Shown: positions 10,691 through 23,400, counted from the stretch's first letter. The stretch is DNA of 64,000 nucleotides from Agelaius tricolor (GCA_023055355.1 JALJCS010000001.1:25357881-25421880), one strand, 5' to 3'. Numbers and translations are program-made. The notes: generated by a model from the sequence alone, not told the origin.

Positions 10691-13690
10691 AATTAATGTG
10701 AATGCTGCTGGTGAGTTAGCTATATTAACAAGCCAATCATGTAGTATTAGCAGTTATAATGGGGAACAACACAAACTTTTAAGAGCTTGTGCAAAAGCTT
10801 TTAGTCCTTTCAATGTTGGGAATTTAAAATTAGTGCTGTCCAGTCACTTTATTTCTTTAAATTTGACAGGAAAAGTATGTAGGAAGTTTTGAAATAAAGT
10901 CACTGGCATCTGCATCTAAAAATATAAATAAAATATGTAAATAAATTGAGTCCAACCCATATATATCCAACCCACTGTTGTTTCAGATGCCCTTCTGGTG
11001 AAGCTCTCTTGCCTTCATCAAAGGTTCTGGCCCATGCATGATAACCTTTGATAGCCTACTGATAAGGAACTGATAACCCCTTACTGATAGCAAAATCTTT
11101 TCCACACCAGAGCAAGAAGGCAGTGCAAGCTGAAATGGCAGTGAGTAAAGGAAGGCAATAAACAAACAAAAGACTAATTGATTTCTTCTACTTAGCCACA
11201 GAGCTATGTCTGTTCAACAGCCCATCTGGCCCCAGTCCTCTTGCTGTTGCATGGTACTTTGGGAAAAACTTAAGACCAGATCATAAAACCAATGTTTCCT
11301 CCCTGGAGCTTCTTTCCAGATTGTGTCAACATTTGAGGGAGTTTCTGCATTTGAGGGATGTATCTTGGCCATTATGGGTAATACCCAGTAACAGATCTAC
11401 CATCTCCAAATTGTCTGATCCTTCCCTGAATGCAATTTTGTCTCCAGTATCAGTGAGTACTAGAATTTAATTGTGTGCTATGTGAAATTCAGTGTGCTGA
11501 GGGTTACAGCCTTTGTCGGGGGGGATTTGTAGGTCCCACTTGTATGTCCTGAGAGACTTGGTGTTGTGTGTAGCCCTAAAATGTCTTCCTCAATATCCTG
11601 CACATCTGGGGAGAAACCACATGCAGTGTGGCCCAAGATGATAAGTAGGATGATGGGAATCTGATTAGTAACATATTTTGTGGGTTGCTTATATTTGAGT
11701 CAAATGTGCTAATTCCCCCTCTCAGTCTTTCTCCCATTCTTTTAATTTTATTCTTGGCTGCAGAAAAGTCACTAAAGAAAAATGTACCTTGAAAGGCAGC
11801 TTGTTATGCTTGGCAATGCTTTATTATGTTGCTGTGCCTCTGCACCATATTTGATCTGAACTTACTTCATAGTAGTAAGGAGACAAGTAGGAGATAAGGA
11901 GATTAAAAAGAAAATTAATTGGAAATATTCCTATTTCATTTATTGCCTGTTAACACACATCAGAGGGTAAAAACTAAAAGACAAATGTCTATCAACTTAA
12001 AAAAGCAAGTCTGCTCTCAAAATCCAGTGCTATGAATTCCTGCAGAAAACTCCCCAGTGACATTCCTAACCTGCCTGAACAAGAGTGTATGGAAAAACTG
12101 ATAATCATTTTATTCTGCTCCATACTTCTGAAATTATTGCAGTAAAAATTTTATATTTCCCAAAGTGCCTATGAATTTGTACTGCAATTGCATTTTTAAT
12201 TGCAGTTTATCAGTACTGTGATTGGATGCATGTTGTGGTGAAGAGGAGAAGGAGGAGGGAATTGGATTATTACTTATTTGTAAAGTGATGCTAAATTCTA
12301 GTCTCAGTCAAGTTAATGTCGAAGTTGGGAGTTCAATGGAAGCTGATTAAACCCTAAGAATGTATTGTTATTGCTTTTGACTAACAAGCAAACAAGCAGT
12401 TCCAAAAATTTCTTGTGTCCAGTCCCTCACAGCAGCTTTGAACTGCTTTGGTAGGGAGCGTTGCTGCCCAAGAACTATCCACTGTCTCCAAGTGTGGGGC
12501 CAGAAGACATGGATGGAGGTCAGGAACAGGGACCCAGCAAAGCAGTTCCCCTTCTCCCCCATCCCTGTGTGCATGTTCACATGGGCTTTGATCCTTACTG
12601 ACTTTAAACAAGCGGAGCAGGCAGCAGTGCCATTGTTCATGCAGGCACAGCACTCGCTGAGGAAGGCACTGTAATGCAGATCAGAATTTGCTGTCTCTGG
12701 GTTTAACAACTGGTTTGGGAAATGGCTGTGATTTTACAAGCCAGCTCCACTAAACCAGACAAAACTGCCCTTGGTGGTCTCTGCTTTGAGTTGCAGTTTA
12801 AAGCTATTGAATTTCCATGGTTACATTTAGCATGCTCCCCTAGTGAAACCCAGGTGAAACGTTGCTGCCAGGAGGCATCACCTGGGAAAGAAAGGAAGGT
12901 TGCACAAGGAGACAGGCTTAGAAGCACCCCAGAGGGTAAGGGCCTGTATGAACCACTGCTTCTTGAATAATCTTTGATACCTGAGGTGGACATCTTTCAA
13001 GAAAGCAGACTGCAGGGAAATGCCTTGTTGATTTTGCAGTGCTAATGCTACCCTGAGCGAAAACATTTGATGATTACCCATCCCTGCTCAAAACACAAGT
13101 ATCTGTGAAATATCATTGAAGAGAATGCCACAGAGCCAAAACAGCTTTTGGCACTGTGAAAGATGAAGAGGGCATATCAAGGGTGCAGGAGTGATTCTCT
13201 GCCTCCTGTTGTATTCTGGTGTTTGTAGCAGTCACAGAAACAATTTACTGTTCTATTTAGGGAGGAAATAGCTATAAATCATAGCTAAGGTAGTTCATAA
13301 TTCCTATAAAGTGTACTTAAGAGTTATCAGTGTCCTAAACAAACTTGCACTCTAGACACTGTATGCCACAAATGGTGCCTCCAAATTCAGTCTTCAGTTA
13401 TAATTGAACTGGCAGGAAACACCCCAGAGAAAATAAAATTGTTCTATCTGTATGAATTATAAGGTGTTTTCAGGATACTTTAAGAAATAGCCGCTGACTG
13501 GCTCAAAAATAAACACAAGAATTGTTGTTATGTTGGAAAGATGGCTTTTGCAAAAAAACTGTGTTAGACAATATCTACATGACTAGTGAGCTAACCTAGT
13601 ATTTTTCATTGACATGTCATCTCCACATTCTTCATCTTTCCACTATCTTTGCACTGTCTTTTTTTTTTCCTCCGGGAAAAGAGCAGGAAT
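10691..13690. other. Non-coding with minor internal repeats
   Basis: An 18-bp tandem duplication places ATTTGAGGGA at 11331-11340 and again at 11349-11358. A perfect 9-bp hairpin (ACTGCAATT / AATTGCAGT, 8-nt loop) lies at 12181-12206. Several overlapping short frames at 12370-13080 occupy both strands and show no family signature. No gene supported. Confidence 0.55.
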
Positions 13691-13759
13691 TTAACCTAGT
13701 TTGCTACAGAGGAAAAATAAAGAAGTTGATCAAAATATAATTTTCTAAAATATGTTACT

Positions 13760-14080
13760 GGAAACAGAAATGGAAAATAGAAAAGTGGGAAAGAGACAGG
13801 GTCATTTAAAGAGTAAGAGAGAAAAAAAAGGAATGATAGAAAGGTAAATTGAAAGAGGCCATGGTGAGAGAGTTGATATGCAAGTAAAATGTAGTAGCAA
13901 TAAAGAGAAGGTTGTGAGAAAAGGTAGTAACAAAGAGAAAGATTGAAAAATAATCTCAGGCAGAAATTAAAGAGAAAATAAAAGAAAACAAAATAAAATA
14001 ATAACATAAAATGGAAGGAGAGCTAGACAGGAAATAGGAAAATAACGGAAGGAAAAAAGAGAAAAGGAAGAGTTGTATTT
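13760..14080 (+). repeat. Purine-rich (A+G) strand-asymmetric tract
   Basis: Over about 320 bp the plus strand is dominated by A and G, with few C. GAAA, AGAGAAA and GGAAAA words recur without a strict period. It resembles a decayed GA-rich microsatellite. The complementary strand is pyrimidine-rich and gives a Phe/Leu/Tyr-rich frame, which is compositional and not a membrane protein gene. Confidence 0.75.
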
Positions 14081-14089
14081 AATGAAGAT

Positions 14090-14998
14090 GTGTGCTACCT
14101 TTTATCAGAGGGAAGCTGATGCAGGGCAGTCAGGCCAGTTAGGGCTACAGCATGGAGATTTAGAGGGGCAATGCCTTTTTTCCTCTGATTTTTAGAACAC
14201 TCTTCAAGCTGTTTTAGGCAGGACGAGCATAATGCGGGCCAAAAGAGAATGTTTAAAACATGTGATGTGTGTTTGAGAGTGAAATGCAGATGCCAGCAGC
14301 AGCCTCTCCTGAGGAGCTCCCCATCAAGTATGGCAGGCACAGTGTGGGCACTGACATCCCTAAATTGTTCTGAACTCTAACCTCTGCTTCCAGCACTTGC
14401 AGTGTTTACCCTTACTGTGGTGTGTTTTACAGGGAAAAAAAAAAAAAAAAGGCCAGCTGGGGTTGTTGGGCTGCTTTGTAGGGCTGCATAGGGTTACAAA
14501 CAACCCTAATACTCAATACTCTGCCTTTGCTGGGGAGACCCATCTCTGTGGTGACCAGGTGTGTCAGGGTGAACCAGACAGCAAGCTATCAGATGTGGGA
14601 AGCCACTGGAAAATGGACTCTTTCCCCTCCCTTTTAAAGCTCATATTTTCATGACACAGGTCCAGAATTGCTGGTGTGGTCACTGCTTCCAAGTGTTTTC
14701 TGTAGGCAGTTTTAATAAGTAATATTTTATAATGTGAACTGCAAGCTCTTTAATGAGCATGAGCTGGTGAGCAAATTTTGTGCTGAAATGTGTAACAGTG
14801 ACACTCTTACCCTGGAGTGGAGCCACCAGGAACAAATCCTGACAGGTTTTGCTGAGCCTTAGTTACCTTTGACTTCCACGGGGCAGTAGCCAGAAGAAGG
14901 TTAGTTTTTATGGGTTTAAATGAAAAGATGTTTTTATCATCCATCAAATTTGAGTGTCTCTTTCTTTAATTTTTTTAATTTTTTTTTTAATTTTGTAG
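14090..14998. other. Non-coding, with an A16 run and T-rich end
   Basis: A pure A16 lies at 14435-14450. The last 40 bases (about 14960-14998) are T-rich and form the polypyrimidine tract of the candidate exon that follows. Confidence 0.6.
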
Positions 14999-15059
14999 GC
15001 TCACAGGTCCCTGCTCCAGGCTAGAGCAGCCAATGGAAGCACCAACACCAGTATCAAAG
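14999..15059 (+). other. Candidate 61-bp exon (splice-site supported only)
   Basis: A long T-rich tract ends in TTTTGTAG at 14991-14998 and serves as acceptor. 60 bases later comes a near-consensus donor, AAAG/GTAAGC, at 15056-15065. Between them one frame is open for 20 codons plus one base (starting AHRSLLQARAANG). A second frame has an internal stop. I do not recognise the peptide. The length is not a multiple of three, so skipping it would shift a frame. It could be a coding exon of a long-intron gene, a non-coding RNA exon, or a chance pair of sites. Confidence 0.25.
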
Positions 15060-15065
15060 GTAAGC

Positions 15066-17190
15066 CCTGGTAATGGTAGGTGAATTCTCCTGATCAGCAC
15101 AGGGGAAATCCAGAGGACACTGGAACCTCTTCTTCCTGGAGCCAAGAGGAAACCTCCATCCACAGCATCTGAAATATTTCTGCCATGCAATCCAAACATA
15201 ATAGAGGTGTGAAGACCAGAATGGGAAACACCTACCACAGCTCTGACAGCCAAAGCAAACAGAAAACAGCTGAGCAGTTATGGCTTCAAAACAGCCTGTT
15301 CCTCAGTCCTTTTTCTGTTTCACTGGCATCCTTACAGACACTGGCCCACATACTTAGAAAACCCCAAATGGGTTTTAAAATTAGGGAAAGAAGAAAAAAC
15401 AAAAAATTCTGTGGGTCAGAGATGACTTCCTGGCCCTAGATTCTCTACTACCTTAATATGTTTTGTTTTTCTTGTTGCTTTTCTCTGTGTTTGATTTGGG
15501 AGGGGGAGGTTTTTTTTGTATCAACCTTTCCTGTTCTTTTCTTTCTTCAACTTTCCAAAGTACCAAAAAAAAAAGTCAGATTATCAATTTTGGTCTACTC
15601 TTATTTTATAAACCACTGAGAGAAGCTGTAAAATTAAATATTTTTTTGTCTTCCTAATTTAATGCTAAAAGAGAAAATATCCAGAATTAATAATGTGGTT
15701 TTTCCAGCAGTCACATAATCATCAGGGAGACTATTACTGATGCTTGCTTAAATAGCTCAAATTTACAGTCATTTTTTATGAGAAAATCTAGACAACAAAT
15801 GGATTCTGTCTTTAAAACTGTCTCAACATTTCTATCAGTAACCTCTTTGCTACATTTACATCTTGAAAAAAAAAAAGAAGAAAGAAGTTGAAGTTAAGTT
15901 TGTTACATTACTCTAGAACAGTAGAGAGATGATGCTTTTGAATTTGTCTACCCTCTTGAATAAGAAACTGAAGAGTGGTCTGCTTGGCAACCAGGTACAC
16001 ATCACCTAAAATCTCCCCATGTGCTCACTGTTGCCAGGAATTGAAGGCATTAAGGAGGAAAAAGTGGTCACTCCCAGAAGGGCTGGCAGTGCAAACACCC
16101 CAGACCCTGTCTTCTCTCCCTACCTGCCCACATCTGCAGACCTGTGCAGGGACATACCTGGCTGCTCACATTTTGTTAGAGACCCTGCTACGCTTTGCCT
16201 AAAAATGACTTTTCAAATAATTCAGGTACCTCCTTTTTGGCATTATCTATTTAACTCCAGGTTCAAAGGTTGCTGAGCGCAGAAGTCTCTGCAAATAAGT
16301 CAATATATTTATCTCATTGCATTTATTTAACCAAGAAGAAAAGCACCCAGGAGGAAATATGGAAAGGAGATTTGGAAATATGAAGTTTTCTTCAACTTGA
16401 TTTTGCTTGGCTAAATTTAATATAATCATGCAGATTCCCCTAACTTTGAATGCCATGTGGAGCTGTAAAAATCATGCTCTGCTTTAAACTCCCTGGTCTC
16501 ATAGCCACAACCCTTTCTGGCGCACACTGGCATCCCAAACCAGCAAGTACTGAGCACTATGGGACTGATCCAGAGAAGCATTCCTGTAAAAGTTTGATTT
16601 TGGGTCTGGTTGAGGACCAGTTCCTGAAAACACAAAGCTGATCACACATTCAGCTGCTTTATTGGATCCAGAGCAGGGCACAAGGGCTCAGAGATGGCCA
16701 TGCCCGTGCTGTGGTGACAAACATCTGCACCTGGTGATGGGGCTGGCTTCCCTCCAGGCTCCATGCTGCACTTGGCTATTTTAGGACAGGTTAGGTACCA
16801 GAGCTGGGTGGAGAGGGATGGTTTATTATGTGAAAAAAGGTCAGAAGTTTGCCTGCTTGCTCAAACCAACCAAATCTGGTTTTAATCTATGAAAACACAC
16901 CAAAAGACCCTCTTTGAGAAAAAGGTATGTTGTGTTTTCCTGACCACCGTTTTCCCTGGTGGCAAGTTTCTCATTCAAAATTATATCCACAGCTTTGTTT
17001 ATGGGACTTTATAGAAGGCTTTGTACGGGTTAGAGAGGGGAGGGGATACTCCCACATGCAGAAACACAGAACCCTTTAAAGCACACGAGGCTCTGCTGGT
17101 TCCCCTCCCCAGCTGCTACTAAGCTTATTTGCAGGCTGCAGCCTGGAAAAGGGGCCGTGGCCCATCTGCAGCACATATGTGGGAATTCAT
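15066..17190. other. Non-coding, no feature identified
   Basis: Poly-A and poly-T runs (for example about 15565-15575 and 15866-15877) and otherwise ordinary sequence. Overlapping frames around 16000-16640 on both strands have no recognisable motif. Confidence 0.55.
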
Positions 17191-17194
17191 TTCC

Positions 17195-17600
17195 AGCATA
17201 GCCACAGGAGCGTGGGTCCGGCAGACCCTGCCCTAACCCGTGTCGGATCCCCCTCCACGCCGCCTTAATTGGAGCCAGAGCCGGCCCCGAGTCCCGGGGC
17301 GGGCGGGTCAGGCCTCGGCCGCTGCAAACGCTGCCCCTCCGAGCCCCCCGGCATTCCCGGGGCTCAGCAGCACGGGGAGCCTTGTGTGGGCCCCCGAAAG
17401 GGGCGAGTGTCAGCCCGGAGCAAGCTGGCAGCACGCCGGAGCCTGGGGATCAGAGAGGGCGAGCATGGGCCGAGCTGGGCCTCTGCCCTCTCCGGCCGCA
17501 GCCCTGCTCGCCATCGGCATCGGCATGGAGGGGTTCCGGGAGCAAGAGCCCTGGCGGAAATATCAAAGCCCCGTGGTGAAACTCGGGCAGGGAAAGGAGA
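17195..17600. promoter_or_regulatory. CpG island with GC box, candidate promoter
   Basis: About 30 CpG dinucleotides are visible in roughly 400 bp, against a CpG-poor background. A GC box (GGGGCGGGCGGG) occupies 17296-17307, the type of site bound by Sp1-family factors. No TATA box is obvious. Unmethylated islands like this usually mark a transcription start or a distal regulatory element. Open frames on both strands (up to 138 and 134 codons) reflect high GC and show no domain. Direction of transcription cannot be decided from sequence. An orphan island or decayed retroviral LTR are alternatives. Confidence 0.6.
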
Positions 17601-17890
17601 TGGGGCTGCTTAAATTAGCTCTCGTTCCTGTCTTGTCTTCTGCACAGGAGGAATAAGTTAGTTCCTTTGCATACTTTAGGCCCGGCTGGAAGATATTGGG
17701 AAGATGGGAGTCTTAAATGGGTGTTGTTGCTGTCTTTGAGTGGGAATTGCCGAGACATAATCTCTTTTAACCTTCTGTTAAAGGGAAAGGAAGGAAAAAG
17801 AAGAAAAGTAGGAGAAAGGAGAGATGACTGTAACTGTAATCAAAAGCTCATCCTGAGAAGAAAAGACCTAAGATTTAGGGGACTCAACTC
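17601..17890. other. Island flank, non-coding
   Basis: GC content falls quickly and the second half is purine-rich. An acceptor-like TCTTCTGCACAG ends at 17647, but the sequence after it meets in-frame stops. Confidence 0.45.
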
Positions 17891-17894
17891 ATTC

Positions 17895-17990
17895 GAGGAT
17901 ATAGGAATAAGCATCAAAAAAGCAGTAATTTGAGGATATAGGAATAAGCATTTGAGGATACAGGAATAAGCATTAAAAAAAGCAGTAATT
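17895..17990. repeat. Local tandem duplication (three 20-bp cores)
   Basis: The 20-bp core GAGGATATAGGAATAAGCAT occurs at 17895-17914 and 17932-17951, and with one change (TACAGG) at 17954-17973. The first and third copies are followed by an A-run and GCAGTAATT. This fits a 37-bp unit duplicated twice, with a deletion in the middle copy. Confidence 0.9.
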
Positions 17991-18375
17991 CCATGGCTTA
18001 TGTGAATGAAACTAAGGAAGGACGCTCTTTTAAAACAAATGATTGTATAGGAAGTATGTGCAGGTCCAATGTCAGCAGGCAACCTCACTCTTCACTAAAT
18101 GTTTTTAGACATTTTAGCAATTTTTAAATATCCATTTCTATCTGTCTGTTACTCAGCTGAGTATCTGGCCCCCAGGGCCATCTCTGCCCAAAAGCTGAAG
18201 TCACATTTAAAGTAAGCAGTGACCTCTGAATAAGAAAATAACAAAGTCACAAAGTCACATGCTGAATAAGAGGTGTGACGGTGACACTGACTTTAAGCTT
18301 CAGGTTTGTTTTGTTAACAATAAGTTCCTTAGGGCCTCCTTTTTTTTCTTCTTTTTTTCTTTAATAAATGTGGGG
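17991..18375. other. Non-coding, no feature identified
   Basis: Ordinary sequence ending in a T-rich run (18340-18362) before the GTTT microsatellite. Confidence 0.55.
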
Positions 18376-18400
18376 GTTTGTTTGTTTGTTTGTTTGTTTT
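18376..18400. repeat. (GTTT)n microsatellite
   Basis: About six tandem GTTT units sit after a G5 run and before a short T run. A similar pyrimidine-rich patch precedes it. Confidence 0.9.
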
Positions 18401-20280
18401 TCATATCAATACATTTTCTCTCAAGAATTTTGACCAGTAATTTCCTTTGGTAAAATGCAAAGTATCTAGAAGCACTAAACTGGGCAAGAGTGTTTTGCTT
18501 TCCTTAAATCCATGCAGAGATACTGAGGTCCAGTTCATGGCTGTGGGAACTGCTGCTGTGGCCCCACATGCCGCAGCATTTTCCTGGGAGGGGTAAGCCC
18601 CTGTCCCACTGCTGTCTCAGTGTTGGTATTCTAAAGAGAGCTCCCCAGGCACCCATTTAAAACTCCCAGATGTGGACACTGGGATGTGGCAGCTGCTGGG
18701 GACATCAGTTCTGTTTCAGGCTGCTACAGAGAGGAGCTGGGCTTGTCAAGGTGCCAAAAGGGCTTGCTGGGAGCTCCCCTCCCTCCAATTCAGTGGTTTC
18801 CTTACCACTCTCAGCTCCTCCTCACTTCTGCCTCACCAGTTTTCCTCCTCCTTAAAAGAGAAGAACTAAGTATTTATTTAGGATGTGTATTTTTCCAAAA
18901 TAGATGAAAAGGGAATGGTTTACCTTGGAGTCTGGGAGTTTGGCCTGTAAATAATCATCTGTAATACCTGTCCCTTTTGCTGTAATAAACCAAGGTTTAG
19001 TCCTCTGGTCCTCAGAGAGAAAACCCTTATTCACTCTGCTATTAGCCACCACCAAATTTATTTCTTTTCCATGGCTATTGGTATTGAATCAAAGTTTGTT
19101 TCTGAGGCTGAGAGGAAAGATGGTTTTAGTATTGGCTCTAATCATGTATTTTACCTCATGCCACTGACACAAACATTTATTTGCTCAAGGATCACCAGAG
19201 AAGTGGTTGAAAAGCACCTAAAGATTTTATTTGGAATTTGATTTACATTGATGTTCAAGAATTCATCCTTTTATCAGAAGAAGGAAAGCCTTAAAATACT
19301 GATTTGAAAATATCACAGGCAAAAGCTTTCTTGTGGTATTTACAAAAAATTTTGGTCAGAGCAAAAATTCCAGGGAAGCTGACTTCCCCTTGTAATTGTA
19401 ACACTTCTCTGCTAAATTTGGGAAGTAAAGGAAAAGAAACAATTTTTTTAGTTTTTCATTCAGGATGATCCAAAGCTAAGTAATTTGACTTTCTATTCAC
19501 TATAGAGGAAAGTGCTATTAAGGTCTAGAGTTCACCTCAACCATAACTTGTGTGACAGCTGCAAGTTTTTTTCTAGGATTCCACCTCAAGTAAATACTTG
19601 CTCTTTGTATGAATTTTTTGTAGAGATGATGGAGTCAAAATGACTGCTTTGCTGCTGTTCTATGTACCTTGGAGCTGGATTTTTCTGTGAAGTCTGTAGA
19701 AGCTTGTTACCATGTTAAATGCCCAGCTTTCATTAAATCCACACCTGAAGGGTAAGTAAATGAATCCTGAATTCCATATTTGAAGGTATGTGTGCTTTTC
19801 ATGGATTTATGGCAGCTAGATTTTAGATTTAAAGAAACATTGTCATAACTTTAACCACACTGTGGCTAGGCCAAACCTCAAAGATCTTGTTCCTAGGGCC
19901 ACTGCCCTTTGAAGTGGCACCACTGACAGTTTTAGCTACTGTAGGTATTTATGAGGTACAAAATTATAAAGTAAACAGGCATAAAATGTTATTTTAACAG
20001 CATACAAGCATCACCAAGCTGATTATATCCTTGTGTTCCAAGCATTGGTTTACTCAATTTGATTTTGTTTTCTCTCATCTCTTTTTTCCTTTTCTCTTCT
20101 TTTTTCTCTCTATATGAACCTGTCCTGAGGAAACATAGAAGCAATATTTGCCAACTGCAATAGGAAATCACTAACAGCTCAGATGTATATGTTTACTATG
20201 AATTGAACTCACAGCTCTGAAGTAGTACTGTGTGTTTAGCCTGTTTACTCCCCAAAGTAGTTGGAGAATTATCTGTGCAT
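18401..20280. other. Non-coding with a pyrimidine-rich patch
   Basis: A CT-rich stretch lies at about 20070-20115. No exon or transposon could be supported. Confidence 0.55.
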
Positions 20281-20400
20281 TTTCCACATTGTTTTCAGTG
20301 TGCTGCTTTGTTTGATGGTGGTTTATTAATGATACTTGTGATTTATTACTGTCACTTTATTAGATTATTTGCAAATGGGTGACAAAGCACTATGTGGATC
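20281..20400. promoter_or_regulatory. Candidate conserved non-coding element with POU-like palindrome
   Basis: ATTTGCAAAT, a perfect palindrome resembling POU-factor sites, is at 20367-20376. It lies between CTTTGTT-type (SOX-like) and homeodomain-type AT cores. The density of non-repetitive factor-like words suggests a regulatory element. No conservation data are available here. Confidence 0.15.
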
Positions 20401-23400
20401 ATGCCTTGTTAGTCATAAAAGCACTCAAGAAGCCATGAAAATCAGTTAAGCTTGAACCTATTGAATGAAAGAGCATAGTGCTCTCTATTGATCAGTAGCC
20501 TTTAGATATGTAATGAATAGTAGTACTTTTGTAGCACTGTCAGATAGTGTTTTCCTTTGCATCTGATAAATTACACTCTTTTGTGCTAGTGCTTTGAGAT
20601 TTGGCATAAAACATTCTTGTACTAGTATTTCTTTCAGCTCTAGTACTTGGGTGATCTTTCATGACCAAGGCAGATAAATGTTATAAGAAAAACTGATATT
20701 TGCTCTCCCAACACAGTTTTGACCATTGAGTTAACACTGATCTGACTTTCATATGTGGCAGGAGATTGAGGGCTCGATTGCAAATGGTTTGTAGAATATT
20801 TTTATGGCCTGTGTGCATGATACACACAGTCTCTCTCAAAGGAATACACGTATGCACGTTTGGATTGTCACTAATTTCTTTGTAAATACAGATTTATTTC
20901 TGAATTTCTGATTGAACAGGCAAATATAAGAATAATTTTGCATTTGTCATTGGTTTGAACTGTACTGTGCTTCTATTACAATATAATTACTTGACTTCCT
21001 CCTTTCTTTGCAGCTTGTACAGTCCTTTACACAAAACCAGAGTTGGGTTGTAGGTAAAATGTTACTTTTTAATTGGATGAAGTTATAGCCAGAGTTTTTG
21101 GTGCAGCAGGCCCCAGGTTTTACATTTGTATCATTCTCTGAAGGATATCCCTATTAATACTAAAATCAGATGCTTTGGAGTTGTTCACTAGGATATTCCT
21201 CTGGATTAGAGTCACTTTCTCCTTCCAACCACCCCTCTCCCTTGTAAGAAAAAATAATCAGAAGAATGAGCTCAGTAGCCTATTTTATTAACAGAACTAG
21301 GGACAATAAATTTTCAGCAGCCTTTTTCTTTTTTTTTTTTTCCTGGATGTTTTCTAATGCTCCTTCAGCTTCCTCCAATGTTTGCTCAGGTTATTGGTGT
21401 TTAAATTAATTCCTCTCAAATGAGCCTGATTTAGTACACAAAACCTCTGGGGACTGCTTGGCAGCACAAAAGAACAGTGACAGTAGTTTGAACATCAGCA
21501 GTGCCCTGGTGTGTAAAATAAGGAAAAGTTCCATTGAACTCAATATAAGATTTCTTAGCTGTGTTTGCAGCTACAGGCAAAATGCCTGTCACACTTCCAA
21601 AAAGTCACACTTCCATCTAACACTCCAAGGAGAAGCAGTGTTTGGTAAAATCTTTGTCCCAGGGTTTTTTGCCTTTCGTGCACAAAAGGATTCAGTTCCC
21701 TACTCCTCCTAAAGACAACAGCTGTGAAGGCTGAGAACTGAATTTAAAAAATACAAATATCAGTAGAAATACAGTAAGCACGGTTTTCTCTGACTGGAAA
21801 GGTTTGGGTACAAGGAAAAGGAAGCTTTTATGGGTCTCTACTTAATACTATTTTTCAGTCTCTCTGGAACATCTGTTTTGTGACTGACTCTGGAGACTCC
21901 AGGTGTAACAGTTCTCTTCCAGCCAAACACCTCAGTGGGTTAACCAGCAGTGACAATTTTGCACACAAATAAAAACTGTTTGCTAAGGGGATGAACTGTG
22001 TCCTGTCTGTTGGTTTAGCCACTGAATTCAGGATATTTTGCCCTCAGTTGATATTTTGACCCTTAAGTCTTTTCTGTTACTTCTGAACAAATGAATGTAA
22101 TTAATTCTTATATTAAGCTGATTCAAAAGCTCTCTTGGCAACACTGTAACACAGTGACCACCTAAACAGTAAATGAAAACACAGCTAAAAAGGCTCAAAG
22201 CTTAGTAACATCTGCAGTACATTAAGAAAGGTTTCAGAGCTCTAACACATGACCCAAGTGCCAGCATCCTTGCAGAATGTCTTTTACTGCAGCCTGGTTT
22301 TGCTCTGGTCTTTCTCAGATCTGGCTCAAAGGGCAAGTAGTCTCTAAAGACCACATTAATTGACCTAACAGAATAGATTAAGGAGGGGGGAAGTGATTAC
22401 CATCTCAAATCACTAATTTCTATGTAAATTTTTACATTAAATGAATCTAGATCAATGTCTAACTCATTTAATAAATGTTTCTTATTCTAAGAAGGCAACC
22501 ATAATTAAGTTATAAAATTACAGCAGTCTGGCTGAAAATTTCAAGCTACAAAATATTTTGAGGTTAAAGCAAATAATTTCTTGTGACTATGTAGCATAGT
22601 TCTGAGAAAGAAGCTCTCTCTGGCTGCTGTCATAAAAAAAGCACTTTAAACATCATCCCATCATTTAAATCTTTAACAATAATTTCATTTTCTGTGGACA
22701 ATACTGATATATTGTCAATACCTAGATGAGTCAAATAATGATACCCCCACCCAATCATGTTTTGATGAAAAAGAAGAGGTCATAGTATGACTTGCCATAG
22801 AAACCAGGTAAACTGGGCTGAAAGACAGTTTGACCAGGAAAGGTCTCCATTTATTTGCTTGCAGCTTTAAAGGTATCTGCAATCATATATCCTCACCTAC
22901 TCAGAAGAATTTCATCTCTGTGACAATTTCAGAGAAACCATGTGTGTGCAGTCCCTCTCACTTATATTCACATCCCATTTGTGATATATTGGGATATATT
23001 CACATCCCATTTGAAGAGTCAGTCCATCCATGCTGCCTAGAGACAGTGAAGGGCAATAGCAAGCAGTGGATACTATTCTGTTCCTCTTGAGTAAAATCCT
23101 ACTCTATGGCTTGTCCTGCAGGGAATAACACCAAAAAACTCAAAGGAAAAAAAAAAGGTAAATGAAATCCAAAAAAGAAAGAATTTGCCCTTTCTTTTCT
23201 TCTATTAAATTGTGTCTTTTTATTTCCTCACTTTGTTTCCACACCCCAAGTTCAAAATTTTTACCTAGTGTCTGTCGTTACCTGCTCTCTGTGACTTAAA
23301 AGTTTTAGTAAAATTGAAACTCAGAAGGCTTCTTAAATGTAGGAAAGGGCTGCCACTGTTGGCAGTGTGACAAGACCCAGCACATTGCTGGACTTTAATA

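Noticed and set aside
13696..14007. Minus-strand 103-codon Phe/Leu/Tyr-rich frame resembling a membrane protein
   Set aside because: It is the complement of the purine-rich tract, so hydrophobic codons follow from composition.
17030..17656. Frames of 134 and 138 codons on opposite strands in the CpG island
   Set aside because: High GC lowers stop frequency. Both strands are open and neither product has a recognisable domain.
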